From assembly GCF_000176035.2 (NCBI RefSeq), contig NC_015675.1, forward strand, positions 1,740,001-1,804,000: a stretch of DNA of 64,000 bases, written 5' to 3'. The position numbers and the translations under genes were made by a program. The DNA is from Mesorhizobium opportunistum WSM2075 (GTDB lineage: Bacteria > Pseudomonadota > Alphaproteobacteria > Rhizobiales > Rhizobiaceae). Shown in pieces: positions 1-9,504 of this stretch (its first letter is position 1; every line of letters starts with the position of its first letter). The notes under the pieces were generated by a model, which did not search any database, was not told the origin of the DNA, and saw only the letters and a list, made by a program, of their open reading frames with translations.

Positions 1-1139
<1,139 letters not shown>

Positions 1140-1407
1140 TTCCTTATGCTCATCGTGAACACGATGATCTGGCCAGCGCTCACGCATGAGCGGCCCTTAC
1201 GGGCCTATGCTCCGCGAGGGCGCCGGAAAACCGGCGACGCGCAGTCGCGCTTGCGGGCTTACGCCCGGGGCGCCCTGCAATGAACGTCGCCATTGGCACG
1301 GAAAGACGGGCAAACGGCACAAGCCAATAGCGAGCGGGTTTCCCTACTCACTATTCCCTGCTGCCTGATCCCTAACCCAGCTTCTCGAAAACAACGTGCG
1401 TTTTGCC

Positions 1408-1525
1408 GACCTGGTGGTTATGGCGGAGCGGCTGCACCCGATCCCATTCCGAACTCGGCCGTGAAACGCTCCAGCGCTGATGGTACTTCGTCTCAAGACG
1501 CGGGAGAGTAGGTCGCTGCCAGGTC
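1408..1525 (+). rRNA. rrf: 5S ribosomal RNA
   Basis: The gene begins GACCTGGTGGTTATGGCGG and contains the conserved CCCGATCCCATTCCGAACTC loop and the GGGAGAGTAGGTC 3' region. It ends CTGCCAGGTC, pairing with the 5' end. It follows the 23S gene by about 270 bp, normal for an alphaproteobacterial rRNA operon. The spacer between 23S and 5S shows no tRNA or protein gene. Confidence 0.97.
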
Positions 1526-1582
1526 TGCCAAACGCACGTTCTAAATCTTCTCTTCACGATCAAGGCCCGCCTAGGGAACAAC

Positions 1583-1606
1583 GGGCCGCGCAAGCGGCCC
1601 TTTCAT
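1583..1606 (+). terminator. Intrinsic terminator after the rRNA operon
   Basis: A GC-rich stem GGGCCGC-GCAA-GCGGCCC at 1583-1600 is followed by TTTCATTT. It lies about 58 bp after the 5S gene and probably ends the main rRNA transcript. Confidence 0.75.
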
Positions 1607-1666
1607 TTGGTGAGCCATCTACCTATCTGTAGGCCATCCTAGTCATAGGCATCGGCTTACGTCCAA

Positions 1667-1763
1667 AGCAGGCAAACGCTTGCCTAGATCAGCAAGCAAA
1701 CGCTTGCTTAGGGTCAGCAAGCAAACGCTTGCTTAGGGTCAGCAAGCAAACGCTTGCTTAGGG
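1667..1763. repeat. Four tandem 24-25 bp hairpin units between rRNA terminator and tRNA-fMet
   Basis: Three near-identical 25 bp units start at 1691, 1716 and 1741. A diverged 24 bp unit starts at 1667. Each good unit carries the self-complementary core AGCAAGCAAACGCTTGCT (7 bp arms, 4 nt centre). The centre GCAAACGCTTGC resembles LacI/PurR-type operators, but the tandem layout also fits a tRNA promoter-proximal repeat. It is not CRISPR: there are no unique spacers. Confidence 0.85.
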
Positions 1764-1767
1764 TTGA

Positions 1768-1844
<77 letters not shown>

Positions 1845-1850
1845 AACTTA

Positions 1851-1883
1851 AAACGGCCCGCATCAATGCGGGCCGTTTGCATT
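1851..1883 (+). terminator. Intrinsic terminator after tRNA-fMet
   Basis: A perfect stem AAACGGCCCGC-ATCAAT-GCGGGCCGTTT at 1851-1878 lies 7 bp after the tRNA. Confidence 0.85.
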
Positions 1884-1991
1884 CAGGCGGCAAGTTCCAG
1901 ACCATGAGGAGTGCCTCTCGTCGGCAATCGAACGGCACGGCTCCGCGCGTGAATGTAAGTTCTTGCTGACAGTGTCGCGCGCCCGGCGGCG

Positions 1992-2909
1992 TCATGCCGT
2001 TTCGAGGCGGCGCGCGCGCTTTCTCTCGGCCGCCGCGAGCAAGTCGACGAAGGCGCGCACCTTGGCGGGCCGGAAGCGGGCCGGCGGGAAGACCGCGTGG
2101 ATACCGCCGGTCGGCAAGGTCCAATCAGCGAACACCGGCACCAGCCGTCCCTCGGCGATATCGTCATCGACACTGTAGTCAGGGAAGATGCCCAGCCCGA
2201 TGCCGGCGAGCACGCAGGCCAGGGCCGCCGGGCTCTTGTCGCACATGATGACCGGATTGAGTTCGGTCAGCACCGTTTCCCCATCCCTGGAAAACAGCCA
2301 TTGGCCGATGCCGCGCAGTTGCGCGTTGCCGACCCAGGCCAGCGATCTTGCCTGGTGCGGACCGACGTCTGATGGCAGGCTTGCGGCAAAGGCCGGACTC
2401 GCCACCACGATCTGCCGTATCGTTCCCAGGCGCCGTGCCTGGTTGGAGGAATCGGCAAGCCAGCCGACGCGGATGCCGAGGTCGATCTGCTCGTCCACCA
2501 GATTGCTCACAGCGTCGTCGAAGATCGCCTCGACACGCATCTGCGGATAGGTCTTCAGATACGCGGCCATCACCGGCGCGACCACCTTAGCGCCATAGTC
2601 GAGCGGCGCGGTCAGCCTCAGCATTCCGGCGGGCTCGACCGCCCCGTGCGAGATCTCGCCATAGGCTGCCTCGGCCTCGCGCAGGATGATGGTCGCGCGG
2701 TCATAGAAGAGGCGCCCCTCTTCTGTCGGCGTGATGCGCCGCGTCGTGCGCCGCATGAGCGTTGCGCCCAATTCCTCCTCAAGCTTGCCGATCTGGTGGC
2801 TGACCACGGCCTTGGCCACGCCCAGCCGGTCCCCCGCCACGGTGAACGAGCCGGTCTCCATCACCGTGGTGAAGTAGACGAGCCGATTGAGATTCAGAAG
2901 CTCGGCCAT
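1992..2909 (-). CDS. LysR-family transcriptional regulator
   Basis: A 305-residue protein with the usual LysR length. The N-terminal winged helix-turn-helix (about residues 1-60, with FTVAGDRLGVAKAVVSHQIGKLEEELG) is followed by a two-lobe substrate-binding domain. The start at 2909 (MAELLNLNRL) fits the family; a longer frame upstream runs through the operator and is rejected. It is divergent from the DsbA-like gene at 3046, with a perfect palindrome at 2922-2940, so it probably represses itself and controls the two rightward genes. The effector is unknown. Confidence 0.93.
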   Translation of the reverse strand: MAELLNLNRLVYFTTVMETGSFTVAGDRLGVAKAVVSHQIGKLEEELGATLMRRTTRRITPTEEGRLFYDRATIILREAEAAYGEISHGAVEPAGMLRLTAPLDYGAKVVAPVMAAYLKTYPQMRVEAIFDDAVSNLVDEQIDLGIRVGWLADSSNQARRLGTIRQIVVASPAFAASLPSDVGPHQARSLAWVGNAQLRGIGQWLFSRDGETVLTELNPVIMCDKSPAALACVLAGIGLGIFPDYSVDDDIAEGRLVPVFADWTLPTGGIHAVFPPARFRPAKVRAFVDLLAAAERKRARRLETA

Positions 2910-2921
2910 ATGACCTGCCTT

Positions 2922-2940
2922 TGTCCGATTTGATCGGACA
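2922..2940. promoter_or_regulatory. Perfect 8-3-8 palindrome, probable LysR operator
   Basis: TGTCCGATTTGATCGGACA has perfect 8 bp arms around a 3 bp centre. It lies 13 bp upstream of the LysR start codon in the divergent gap. It contains T-N11-A spacings as expected of LysR sites. Confidence 0.7.
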
Positions 2941-3045
2941 GTTTGTATTATTGGCTCTGGTTTATCGCAAGGTCGCCGTCTGCCACATATGGCCAGCACA
3001 TTCCGGTGGGCCGCGCCCGATGCCCACAGCAAGGACAGCATGATC

Positions 3046-3684
3046 ATGAGCAATCCAGACGTGACCTATCTTTTCGATCCGCTCTGCGGCTGGTGCTACG
3101 GCGCCACCCCGATGCTGGACAGGCTGTCGGCCAGCGGCGTGCTCATCGACCTGCTGCCGACCGGCTTGTTCTCCGGCGCAGGGGCGCGACCGATGGATGA
3201 AGCCTTCGCCGCCCACGCCTGGGCGAACGACCAGCGCATCGAGCGCCTGACCGGGCAGAGATTCACGCAGGCCTATCGGCGCGATGTCCTCAATGTCCGT
3301 GGCACCTTGCTCGATTCCCATGCCGCCACGCTCGGCATCAGCGCGGCTGGCCTGGAAGGCCCCGGCGGCCGGCTGACGGCGCTGAAGGCGATCCAGTGGG
3401 CGCGTTACGTCGATGGCAGGGATATCGTGACGATCGACGGTGTCGCAGAGGTGCTTGCCGCCGCCGGCATGGCGGATGCCGCCGGGCTGCTGCAGGCGCC
3501 GACGGAACGGCTGATGAAAGCGCACCGCGACCTGGTCGGCCAAGGCCGCACGCTGTTCGAGCGCCTTCATGCCAACGGCGTGCCTTCGCTCGCGGTCATC
3601 CGCAACGATGCGCCCCGGCTTATCGGTTCGAACGCACTGTTCGGCAGCTTCGACAATCTTGTCGCCCATATCGAGGCGGCGTGA
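3046..3684 (+). CDS. DsbA-family thioredoxin-fold protein
   Basis: A 212-residue protein beginning MSNPDVTYLFDPLCGWCYGA. The CGWC motif at residues 14-17 is the redox-type active site of DsbA/FrnE-like thioredoxin folds. There is no signal peptide, so it is probably cytoplasmic, like FrnE or 2-hydroxychromene-2-carboxylate-isomerase relatives. An AAGGA sequence at 3031-3035 supports a start at 3046 (or 3040). It is probably co-transcribed with the oxidoreductase at 3724 under the divergent LysR regulator. The substrate is unknown. Confidence 0.88.
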   Translation: MSNPDVTYLFDPLCGWCYGATPMLDRLSASGVLIDLLPTGLFSGAGARPMDEAFAAHAWANDQRIERLTGQRFTQAYRRDVLNVRGTLLDSHAATLGISAAGLEGPGGRLTALKAIQWARYVDGRDIVTIDGVAEVLAAAGMADAAGLLQAPTERLMKAHRDLVGQGRTLFERLHANGVPSLAVIRNDAPRLIGSNALFGSFDNLVAHIEAA

Positions 3685-3723
3685 TCTCTCCCAACTAATC
3701 TCCAGCAAGGAACGGAAAAAGAC

Positions 3724-4335
3724 ATGGCAAAAGTCGCTCTCATCGGTGCATCGGGCGCCGTCGGTTCGCGCATCCTCAAGGAACTCTCGGATCGTGGCCA
3801 CACAGTCACCGGCATTGCGCGACATCCGGAAAAGATCGCTGCGTTGCCCGGCGTCACGGCCAGGAAGGGGGATGTCTTCGACAGCCAAGCTCTCGCCGAC
3901 CTGATCCGCGGCCATGACGTGGTGATCAGCTCGGTGCATTTTCTGGACAGCGATGCCGACACGCTGATCGCCGCGGTGCGTGCTTCCGGCGTGAAGCGCT
4001 ACCTCGTTGTCGGCGGCGCCGGCAGCCTCGAGGTCGCGCCAGGCAAGCGCCTGGTCGATACAGCCGAATTCCCTGCAATCTACAAGGCGGAGGCACAGAA
4101 GGGCGCCGACTTCCTCGACAAGTTGAAGACCGTCGGCGATCTCGATTGGACGTTCCTGTCGCCGTCCGCCATGTTCATCCCGGGCGAGCGCACCGGCAAA
4201 TTCCGCCTCGGCAAGGACACGCTCCTCGCCTCGGACAAGGGCAGCAGCATCTCCTTCGAGGATTACGCCATCGTCATGGTCGACGAGATCGAGAAGCCTG
4301 CGCATGTCAGGCAGCGTTTTACGGTCGGCTATTGA
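3724..4335 (+). CDS. NAD(P)-binding NmrA/SDR-like oxidoreductase
   Basis: A 203-residue atypical short-chain dehydrogenase (Rossmann) protein. The dinucleotide-binding GASGAVGSRI lies at residues 7-16. The sequence VTARKGDVFD follows the pattern of NmrA/YwnB-type NAD(P)H-binding proteins (NADH-flavin reductase-like). It lies 39 bp after the DsbA-like gene, with GGAACGGAAAAAGAC before the ATG. Gene pairs of this type with LysR regulators often answer redox or electrophile stress; that role is inference. Confidence 0.88.
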   Translation: MAKVALIGASGAVGSRILKELSDRGHTVTGIARHPEKIAALPGVTARKGDVFDSQALADLIRGHDVVISSVHFLDSDADTLIAAVRASGVKRYLVVGGAGSLEVAPGKRLVDTAEFPAIYKAEAQKGADFLDKLKTVGDLDWTFLSPSAMFIPGERTGKFRLGKDTLLASDKGSSISFEDYAIVMVDEIEKPAHVRQRFTVGY

Positions 4336-4358
4336 TCAAACGGGACTGACGTCCTGGT

Positions 4359-5828
4359 TCAGCCAGGTACATCCAAGCGGGCGGCCATGACCGCCCGCAG
4401 CCATGCCGAGATGGCATCGAAGTCGATCGGTTTTGTCGTGTCGACGTCGAAGAGCGGTCCGCGCCGCAGCGGTTCGGCGCGCCTGGCGAGTTCTATCAGT
4501 TCGGGGATATAGGCGGCGCCGGGATGACCAGCGGGGCGCTGGTCGAGCCGGACGCCATAGCGCTCGGCAAGGACCTCCCCGGGCGCGTGGCACCAGATTT
4601 CGAAGGTCTGTTCGACGCCAGCTTTTCGCAGATGGTCCTCGAGGACTTCACGCGGCTGGAAGCCGAACCAGGCATCGATGACAAAGGTGCTGCCCGCTGG
4701 CGCTTCGCCGACGGCCGACCAGATCGCCTGATAGCTGGCGCGGCCGAGCGTGCGGTTGAATTCGCGGTCGCCGCCGCCAAGCACTTCGAGGAACGGATTC
4801 TTGATCGTGTCGAGCGCGAGCAACGGCCATCCCATGCGGTCGGCGATGCCGCGCGAGACGGTGCTCTTGCCGCTTGCGGGAATGCCGTTGACGAGCACGG
4901 CACGCCTGGCGTGGCTGGACTGGGCCAAGCGCGGAGACGTACCTGCGCCCGGTCCCACGGCGAGCGCCTGGAGGCCAGCGCCGATCACACCGGCGTCGTC
5001 GCCGAGCTGCGCGGGTTCCACCGGGCATTGGTACCAGGGCGCCAGCGCCGGCGCTCGGCCGAGAGCTGTATGTGCTGCCCGGCCAAGGCCGCCGCCAAGC
5101 AGCACCATGTCGGGATCGAGCACGGCAACGGCCGTGTCGATGGCGGCACGCAGCGGTCTCGCCCAGGCGTCGAGTATGCCGCGCGCCTGGATGTCGCCGG
5201 CCGCATCGCGGGCAAAAAGCTGATCGACAGAAATGTCGGCGCCGAGCCCGGCGCGCGCAATGTGGCGGCCGAGCGCGGTGCCTGAACTGGTGGTCTCGAC
5301 GCAGCCGCGCCGGCCGCAGGCGCAAAACTCGCCGTCGACATCGACGGTGATGTGGCCAAGCTGGCCCGCCGTTGCCGAGCCACGCGTAATCAGGCGATCT
5401 TGAGCGACGGCGCCGCCAATGCCGGTGCCTATGGTGAACATGACGATGTTGTCATGGCCGCGCCCGGCGCCGAGCGCCATCTCGGCGGCCAACGCCATGT
5501 TGCAGTCGTTGTCGATGATGACGGGCTTGCCTGTCATGTCTTCCAGGCGTTGCGCCAGCGCGACCGAAGCGAGGTTGACGTAGCCACCCGACAGGACGGC
5601 GCCGCGCCGCGCATCGACACGGCCGGGGACGCCGACGCCGATGGCCTTCACATCGGGCGTGTCGAGAAGGCGCACCATGTCGGCGATGCGGCCAAGCACC
5701 AGCTCCGGGTCGGGCGCACTCTTTTCGGAAACGCGCTTGAGGATTTCACCGGTCCCGGAGACGCGGGCGGCGCGCAGATTGGTGCCGCCTATATCGATCC
5801 CTATGCTGAGGGGCATGACGTCCTGCAT
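4359..5828 (-). CDS. Fused ROK sugar kinase + P-loop kinase
   Basis: A 489-residue two-domain protein. Residues 1-300 are a ROK-family kinase: N-terminal phosphate motif DIGGTN at residues 12-17, IGTGIGG near 133, and zinc motif CxCGRRGCxE with cysteines at 169, 171 and 176. Residues 310-489 are a separate P-loop kinase with Walker A GIPASGKST at 315-323, resembling gluconokinase- or chloramphenicol-phosphotransferase-type small kinases. ROK enzymes are normally about 300 residues, so the C-terminal domain is an extra catalytic unit. The start at 5828 has GCGGAAAAACAG before it; 5816 is an alternative. It lies just downstream of the aldolase, suggesting two phosphorylations before aldol cleavage (inference). 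Confidence 0.9.
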   Translation of the reverse strand: MQDVMPLSIGIDIGGTNLRAARVSGTGEILKRVSEKSAPDPELVLGRIADMVRLLDTPDVKAIGVGVPGRVDARRGAVLSGGYVNLASVALAQRLEDMTGKPVIIDNDCNMALAAEMALGAGRGHDNIVMFTIGTGIGGAVAQDRLITRGSATAGQLGHITVDVDGEFCACGRRGCVETTSSGTALGRHIARAGLGADISVDQLFARDAAGDIQARGILDAWARPLRAAIDTAVAVLDPDMVLLGGGLGRAAHTALGRAPALAPWYQCPVEPAQLGDDAGVIGAGLQALAVGPGAGTSPRLAQSSHARRAVLVNGIPASGKSTVSRGIADRMGWPLLALDTIKNPFLEVLGGGDREFNRTLGRASYQAIWSAVGEAPAGSTFVIDAWFGFQPREVLEDHLRKAGVEQTFEIWCHAPGEVLAERYGVRLDQRPAGHPGAAYIPELIELARRAEPLRRGPLFDVDTTKPIDFDAISAWLRAVMAARLDVPG

Positions 5829-5830
5829 CT

Positions 5831-5886
5831 GTTTTTCCGCAAATTCCGGACGCAAACCGCTTCACGCTTTTACTGGAATAGCTCTC
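5831..5886. repeat. Degenerate partial copy of the 11.3 kb rhizobial repeat
   Basis: This gap resembles part of the element at 11311-11440: GTTTTTCCGCAAATTCCGGA, then CGCTTTTACTGGAATAGCTC. It fills the gap between the kinase start and the aldolase stop. Similarity was judged by eye. Confidence 0.6.
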
Positions 5887-5901
5887 GTCCAAACGCAATT
5901 A

Positions 5902-6810
5902 TCAGGCAGCTGCTTTTTGCCGGTAGTGCCCGATCACGGCCTGGATCTCACGCAGTCGCGGCACTGCGATGGTCTTAAGCCTTTCGCGCTGGATGTCACG
6001 GTCGAGCGAGATGCAGTCTTTCCACAGCGAACGGCCGGCGATGACGCCCGAGGCGCCGTTCTGCATGGCGATCTCGACCTGGCCGAGGAAGGTTGCGTGG
6101 TTGACGCCGGCCGAAAGCACTGCCCAGGGCACATCGCCTGCCATTGCGGTGATGTTGGCACAGGCTTCGGGCGTGCCGGGATAGGGAAGCTTCAGCACCT
6201 TGGCGCCGCATTCCAGCGAGATTCTTGTCCCTTCCTCGACAAGCCGTGGTGTCATGGCCGCATAGTCCTCGGGGCTTTCGCCTTCGAGCGGATAGGTCAG
6301 GAACTCGACGACCAGCAACAGGTCCTCCTTGCCGAAATCGGCGATGCACTGGCGCAGGATGGCGGTGTTGTGTTCGTTGGCCTGCGGCTTGTCGGCCCGC
6401 AGATACACCATGATCTTGCCGCCCGTGCCGCCCAGGGCGCGGACACGGCGCGCATCGATGCCTGGAACCAGGCGTGACAGCCGGTAGCCCTCGGGCGAGA
6501 CGTCAAAACCGGAGGCGTCGAGGCCGATGAGCAGTGCCGTATCGCGGTTCAAGACGCCCTCGTCGACAATGCGCGGCACCGCGCAGAGCGGGTCGAGCAG
6601 CACGCAGGATGCTGCACTGGCGAGGTAGCGCGTGATGTCAGCCTTGGTGTCGCCGAGCATGTCGTTGGTGATCCTGGCCTGCTCGGCCGGATCCGACGCC
6701 AGCAAGGTCCGCATGCCGCCGCGCTGGTCGCAGGCGATGGCCACCATGGCCCCGTCCTTGCCGCATATCTGCTGGTAGCCGCGCAGCTCCGCGGTGGTCA
6801 TCTTCGTCAT
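5902..6810 (-). CDS. LacD/YihT-type class I aldolase
   Basis: A 302-residue TIM-barrel aldolase of the tagatose-1,6-bisphosphate aldolase (LacD) / sulfofructose-phosphate aldolase (YihT) family. It shows the N-terminal AIACDQRGGMR pattern near residue 25, and the C-terminal PWAVLSAGVNHATF and GASGVIAGRSLW strands that bind the sugar phosphate. KVLKLPYPG supplies a candidate Schiff-base lysine. The start at 6810 is preferred over a longer frame. The exact substrate cannot be read from sequence. Its neighbours (kinase fusion, sugar ABC, SorC regulator) argue for cleavage of a phosphorylated ketose. Confidence 0.87.
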   Translation of the reverse strand: MTKMTTAELRGYQQICGKDGAMVAIACDQRGGMRTLLASDPAEQARITNDMLGDTKADITRYLASAASCVLLDPLCAVPRIVDEGVLNRDTALLIGLDASGFDVSPEGYRLSRLVPGIDARRVRALGGTGGKIMVYLRADKPQANEHNTAILRQCIADFGKEDLLLVVEFLTYPLEGESPEDYAAMTPRLVEEGTRISLECGAKVLKLPYPGTPEACANITAMAGDVPWAVLSAGVNHATFLGQVEIAMQNGASGVIAGRSLWKDCISLDRDIQRERLKTIAVPRLREIQAVIGHYRQKAAA

Positions 6811-7097
6811 GATCTTCAGTCCGATGTTGGCGCCGTCTTGCCGAGGGCGCGGATCCCGTGGAAACAACAATGTTCAGTTCTGCCCGCCTTTGCCGGCGAG
6901 GAGATTTTTGCCGCGTGGTGCGCCCTCCGCTCTCAAAAACGGTGCCCGCCGGCATTGCCGCATGGAGACGGCCCCACGTTGCGAGTTGGCTGGATTTGCG
7001 CGATAACTCCCATCGGCGTATACGTGTGTAACACGTTGCTGAAAGGAATTGCAAGCTGTCTGTTCCCTCCATCCAGGATGCGACCGCGTCGCGGACA

Positions 7098-8003
7098 TTG
7101 CTGCACACGGTCGCCAAGCTGCACTATCTGGAGGAGATGTCGCAGGTCGACATCGCGCGGCAGCTCGGTGTCTCCACCGCGACGATTTCGCGCCTGCTGC
7201 AGCGGGCGCGGACGGAAGGGATCGTGCGTATCGAGGTTCTCGATCTGGCGACGCCGGAGGACATCACCAGGCAGTTGATCGATGGATTGAAGTTGCGGGA
7301 TGCCGCGGTGGTCGAGACGCCGGCGGCAGGCACGCTGGCAGCACTAGCGGCACCGCTTGGCGGGCTGCTCAGGCAGGCGCAACTGGTGGCAGGCTCCGTG
7401 GTCGCCATCGGCTGGGGGCGCGCTGTGCGCGAAGTTATCCGGGCCGGCCTGCCGCGCATGCCCGGTGTGCTCACCGTCGCCGCCACCGGCGGCATGCAGC
7501 AGCACGCGGCGCATTTTCAGGTCAACGAGTTCGTGCGGCTCGCCGCCGAGGAGTTCGGCGGCACGCCGCACTTCATCCATGCGCCCTATCTGCCGTCCAC
7601 GGAGTTGCGGGATGTCTTCCTGCGCGATGTCGCCATCCGCGATGCCGTCGCCTTGTGGGGGAAGACCGACATCGCGATCGTCGGTATCGGCCTGCCGCAT
7701 GCCATCAATGCGCCGGAGGCGAGTGCCGCCACGCCGAGCGAGCAGGCGTTGGTTCATGCGGCCGGTGATGTGCTTCGGCATTATTTCGATGTCGAGGGGC
7801 AGCCGATCGCGTGGGAAGGGGAGAGCCGGATGATCGCCATGTCGCCGGCACAGCTTCGCGCCGTGCCGCAGGTGATCGGCCTTGCCGCATCGCCGGAGAA
7901 GGCGACGGCAATTATCGGCGCGGCTCGCGCAGGGCTGATCAACACGCTGGTCACCGATACGAAGACGGCGCAGGCCATCCTCGCGACGCTTGCGCAGCGA
8001 TAG
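7098..8003 (+). CDS. SorC-family sugar-binding transcriptional regulator
   Basis: At least 301 residues, with an N-terminal helix-turn-helix (MSQVDIARQLGVSTATISRLLQRARTEGIV) and a C-terminal SorC effector domain that in this family binds phosphorylated sugars. The TTG at 7098 is the first standard start, but its ribosome site is weak. In-frame CTG at 7056 sits 8 bp after GAAAGGA (7041-7047), and the added 14 residues fit the family, so the true start may be the CTG. It is divergent from the aldolase gene and upstream of the ABC genes, and probably controls both. Confidence 0.9.
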   Translation: MLHTVAKLHYLEEMSQVDIARQLGVSTATISRLLQRARTEGIVRIEVLDLATPEDITRQLIDGLKLRDAAVVETPAAGTLAALAAPLGGLLRQAQLVAGSVVAIGWGRAVREVIRAGLPRMPGVLTVAATGGMQQHAAHFQVNEFVRLAAEEFGGTPHFIHAPYLPSTELRDVFLRDVAIRDAVALWGKTDIAIVGIGLPHAINAPEASAATPSEQALVHAAGDVLRHYFDVEGQPIAWEGESRMIAMSPAQLRAVPQVIGLAASPEKATAIIGAARAGLINTLVTDTKTAQAILATLAQR

Positions 8004-8429
8004 GATCGGCAGAACACTGGCGGCAGGATGGAGCCGGCTGCGAAAACAAGTTGTGTCGCCGAAAGGCGCGGGCAATAGTTTGCTGGGGCTCCGCGGAGCA
8101 GTCGAATGTCGTACGGTGTGAAAAACCCGGCGCTGCAAGCTCGGAAAAACCGAGTTGCAATTTATTTCTGCAAAGTGTTACAAGTCAGAATGCCCGCCAG
8201 CAAGGCGCGGCGGGGGCACAGTTTGCCGGGACCTCGCGGAGGTAGGGGAATGGGGCTGTGGCCAAGTGTACCGGTCTGGCTGACCGGCTGACATATCGAC
8301 TGGAGGGCGCTTGGGAGGAAAGCTGCCCGTGACGGCAAAAAGGCGTTCACGCCGCCTTGTCCCCTAGCGGATGGCGGCCATTCCAATGTCACTTGCAACG
8401 GCAGATCTGCCAATAATGAGGAGGATGTC
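8004..8429 (+). promoter_or_regulatory. Intergenic control region before the ribose-type ABC operon
   Basis: This 426 bp stretch holds no convincing gene. A hairpin CTCGG-AAAAA-CCGAG near 8140-8154 is followed by an A/T-rich run and may end the SorC transcript. An inverted repeat TTGCA-N9-TGCAA at 8155-8173 is a weak candidate SorC site. GAGGAGG shortly before 8430 is the ribosome site of the next gene. Confidence 0.45.
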
Positions 8430-9407
8430 ATGAAGAAGATTGTTGCCGCGCTCGCGGCGCTTGCCGTCAGTGCGACGGTGCTGATCGCGCCCGCGCAGGC
8501 GCAGGACAAGAAATACACCATTGCGCTCATTCCGGGCCTCACCACCGATGGTTTCTACATCACCATGCGCAAGGGCGCCCAGGCGGCTGCCGATGCGCTT
8601 GGCGTAAACCTGGTTTTCCAGGGCGCGCCGGAATTCAACCCGGTCACCCAGGTGCCGGTGCTCGATGCGGTCATCGCCAAGAAGCCTGACGCGATCCTGA
8701 TCGCGCCGACCGACAAGGTCCAACTGGTCGAGCCGCTGCGCAAGGCCAATGATGCCGGCATTCCGGTCATCACCGTCGACACTTTCATCGGCAGCGGCGC
8801 CTACCAGACCGGTGCGGGTGACGCTGATTTCCCGCTGTCCTACATCGCCTCGGACAATGTGCTCGGCGGCGAGATTGCCGCTCGCGCGCTGGCCACCGCG
8901 GTTGGCGACAAGGGCAAGGTCTACGTCTCGAACGTCAAGCCCGGAATCTCGACCACCGACCAGCGTGAAGAGGGCTTCAAGAAGGAGATGGCCAAGCATA
9001 CGGGCATCACCGTGCTGGAGACCCAGTTCAACGACGACGATGCCAACAAGGCGGCCTCGCAACTGCAGGCCGTGTTCGCGCGCAATCCGGACCTGGTCGG
9101 CGTGTTCGGCGCCAATTTGTTCTCGGCGCTGGGCGCGGCCAATGGCGTCAAGCAGGCCGGACAGACGGGAACCGTCAAGGTGGTCGCCTTCGATGCTCCG
9201 ACCAGCATCGTCGACAACATCAACACCGGCCTGGTGGACGTGGCGATCGCCCAGCATCCCGCCGAGATCGGCTATTACGGCGTCGTTTCGGCCTATGCCC
9301 ATCTGACCGGCCAGTCGATTCCGGTCATGATCGGCACCGGCTTCACGATCATGGACAAGTCCAACATCGCGGATCCGAACGTCTCGAAGTATCTCTACTC
9401 CGAGTAA
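8430..9407 (+). CDS. Ribose-type ABC transporter, periplasmic sugar-binding protein
   Basis: A 325-residue type I periplasmic binding protein (RbsB-like family). The Sec signal peptide is about residues 1-24, with cleavage after PAQA-Q. The mature protein begins DKKYTIALIPGLTTDGFY and has the two-lobe pattern with IVDNINTGLVDVAIAQHPAEIG near the C-terminus. It delivers its sugar to the permease at 9505 and ATPase at 10559. A stem-loop follows the gene. The sugar is unknown; the linked kinase/aldolase points to a hexose or ketose. Confidence 0.92.
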   Translation: MKKIVAALAALAVSATVLIAPAQAQDKKYTIALIPGLTTDGFYITMRKGAQAAADALGVNLVFQGAPEFNPVTQVPVLDAVIAKKPDAILIAPTDKVQLVEPLRKANDAGIPVITVDTFIGSGAYQTGAGDADFPLSYIASDNVLGGEIAARALATAVGDKGKVYVSNVKPGISTTDQREEGFKKEMAKHTGITVLETQFNDDDANKAASQLQAVFARNPDLVGVFGANLFSALGAANGVKQAGQTGTVKVVAFDAPTSIVDNINTGLVDVAIAQHPAEIGYYGVVSAYAHLTGQSIPVMIGTGFTIMDKSNIADPNVSKYLYSE

Positions 9408-9420
9408 TCCAGACGAGCCC

Positions 9421-9448
9421 GGCTCTTCCCGGTCCGCCGGGAGGAGCC
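9421..9448 (+). other. Stem-loop after binding-protein gene
   Basis: GGCTCTTCCCGG (9421-9432) pairs with CCGGGAGGAGCC (9437-9448) around TCCG, with one G-U pair. No T-run follows, so it probably stabilises the binding-protein mRNA or partly attenuates rather than fully terminating. Confidence 0.65.
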
Positions 9449-9504
9449 CGTGCCGGGTTCTCGCCGAAGGCAGGACCTTTTTTGATGGCAGCCGCGGAGT
9501 ATCC

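Noticed and set aside
1667..1763. CRISPR array
   Set aside because: The units are directly adjacent with no unique spacers, and no cas gene is present.
2962..4305. Leftward 447-codon frame
   Set aside because: Antisense to the DsbA-like and NAD(P)-binding genes, with arginine/aspartate-rich composition and no family resemblance.
5829..5855. Nine extra N-terminal residues on the ROK fusion
   Set aside because: They run into degenerate repeat sequence, and a better ribosome site precedes 5828.
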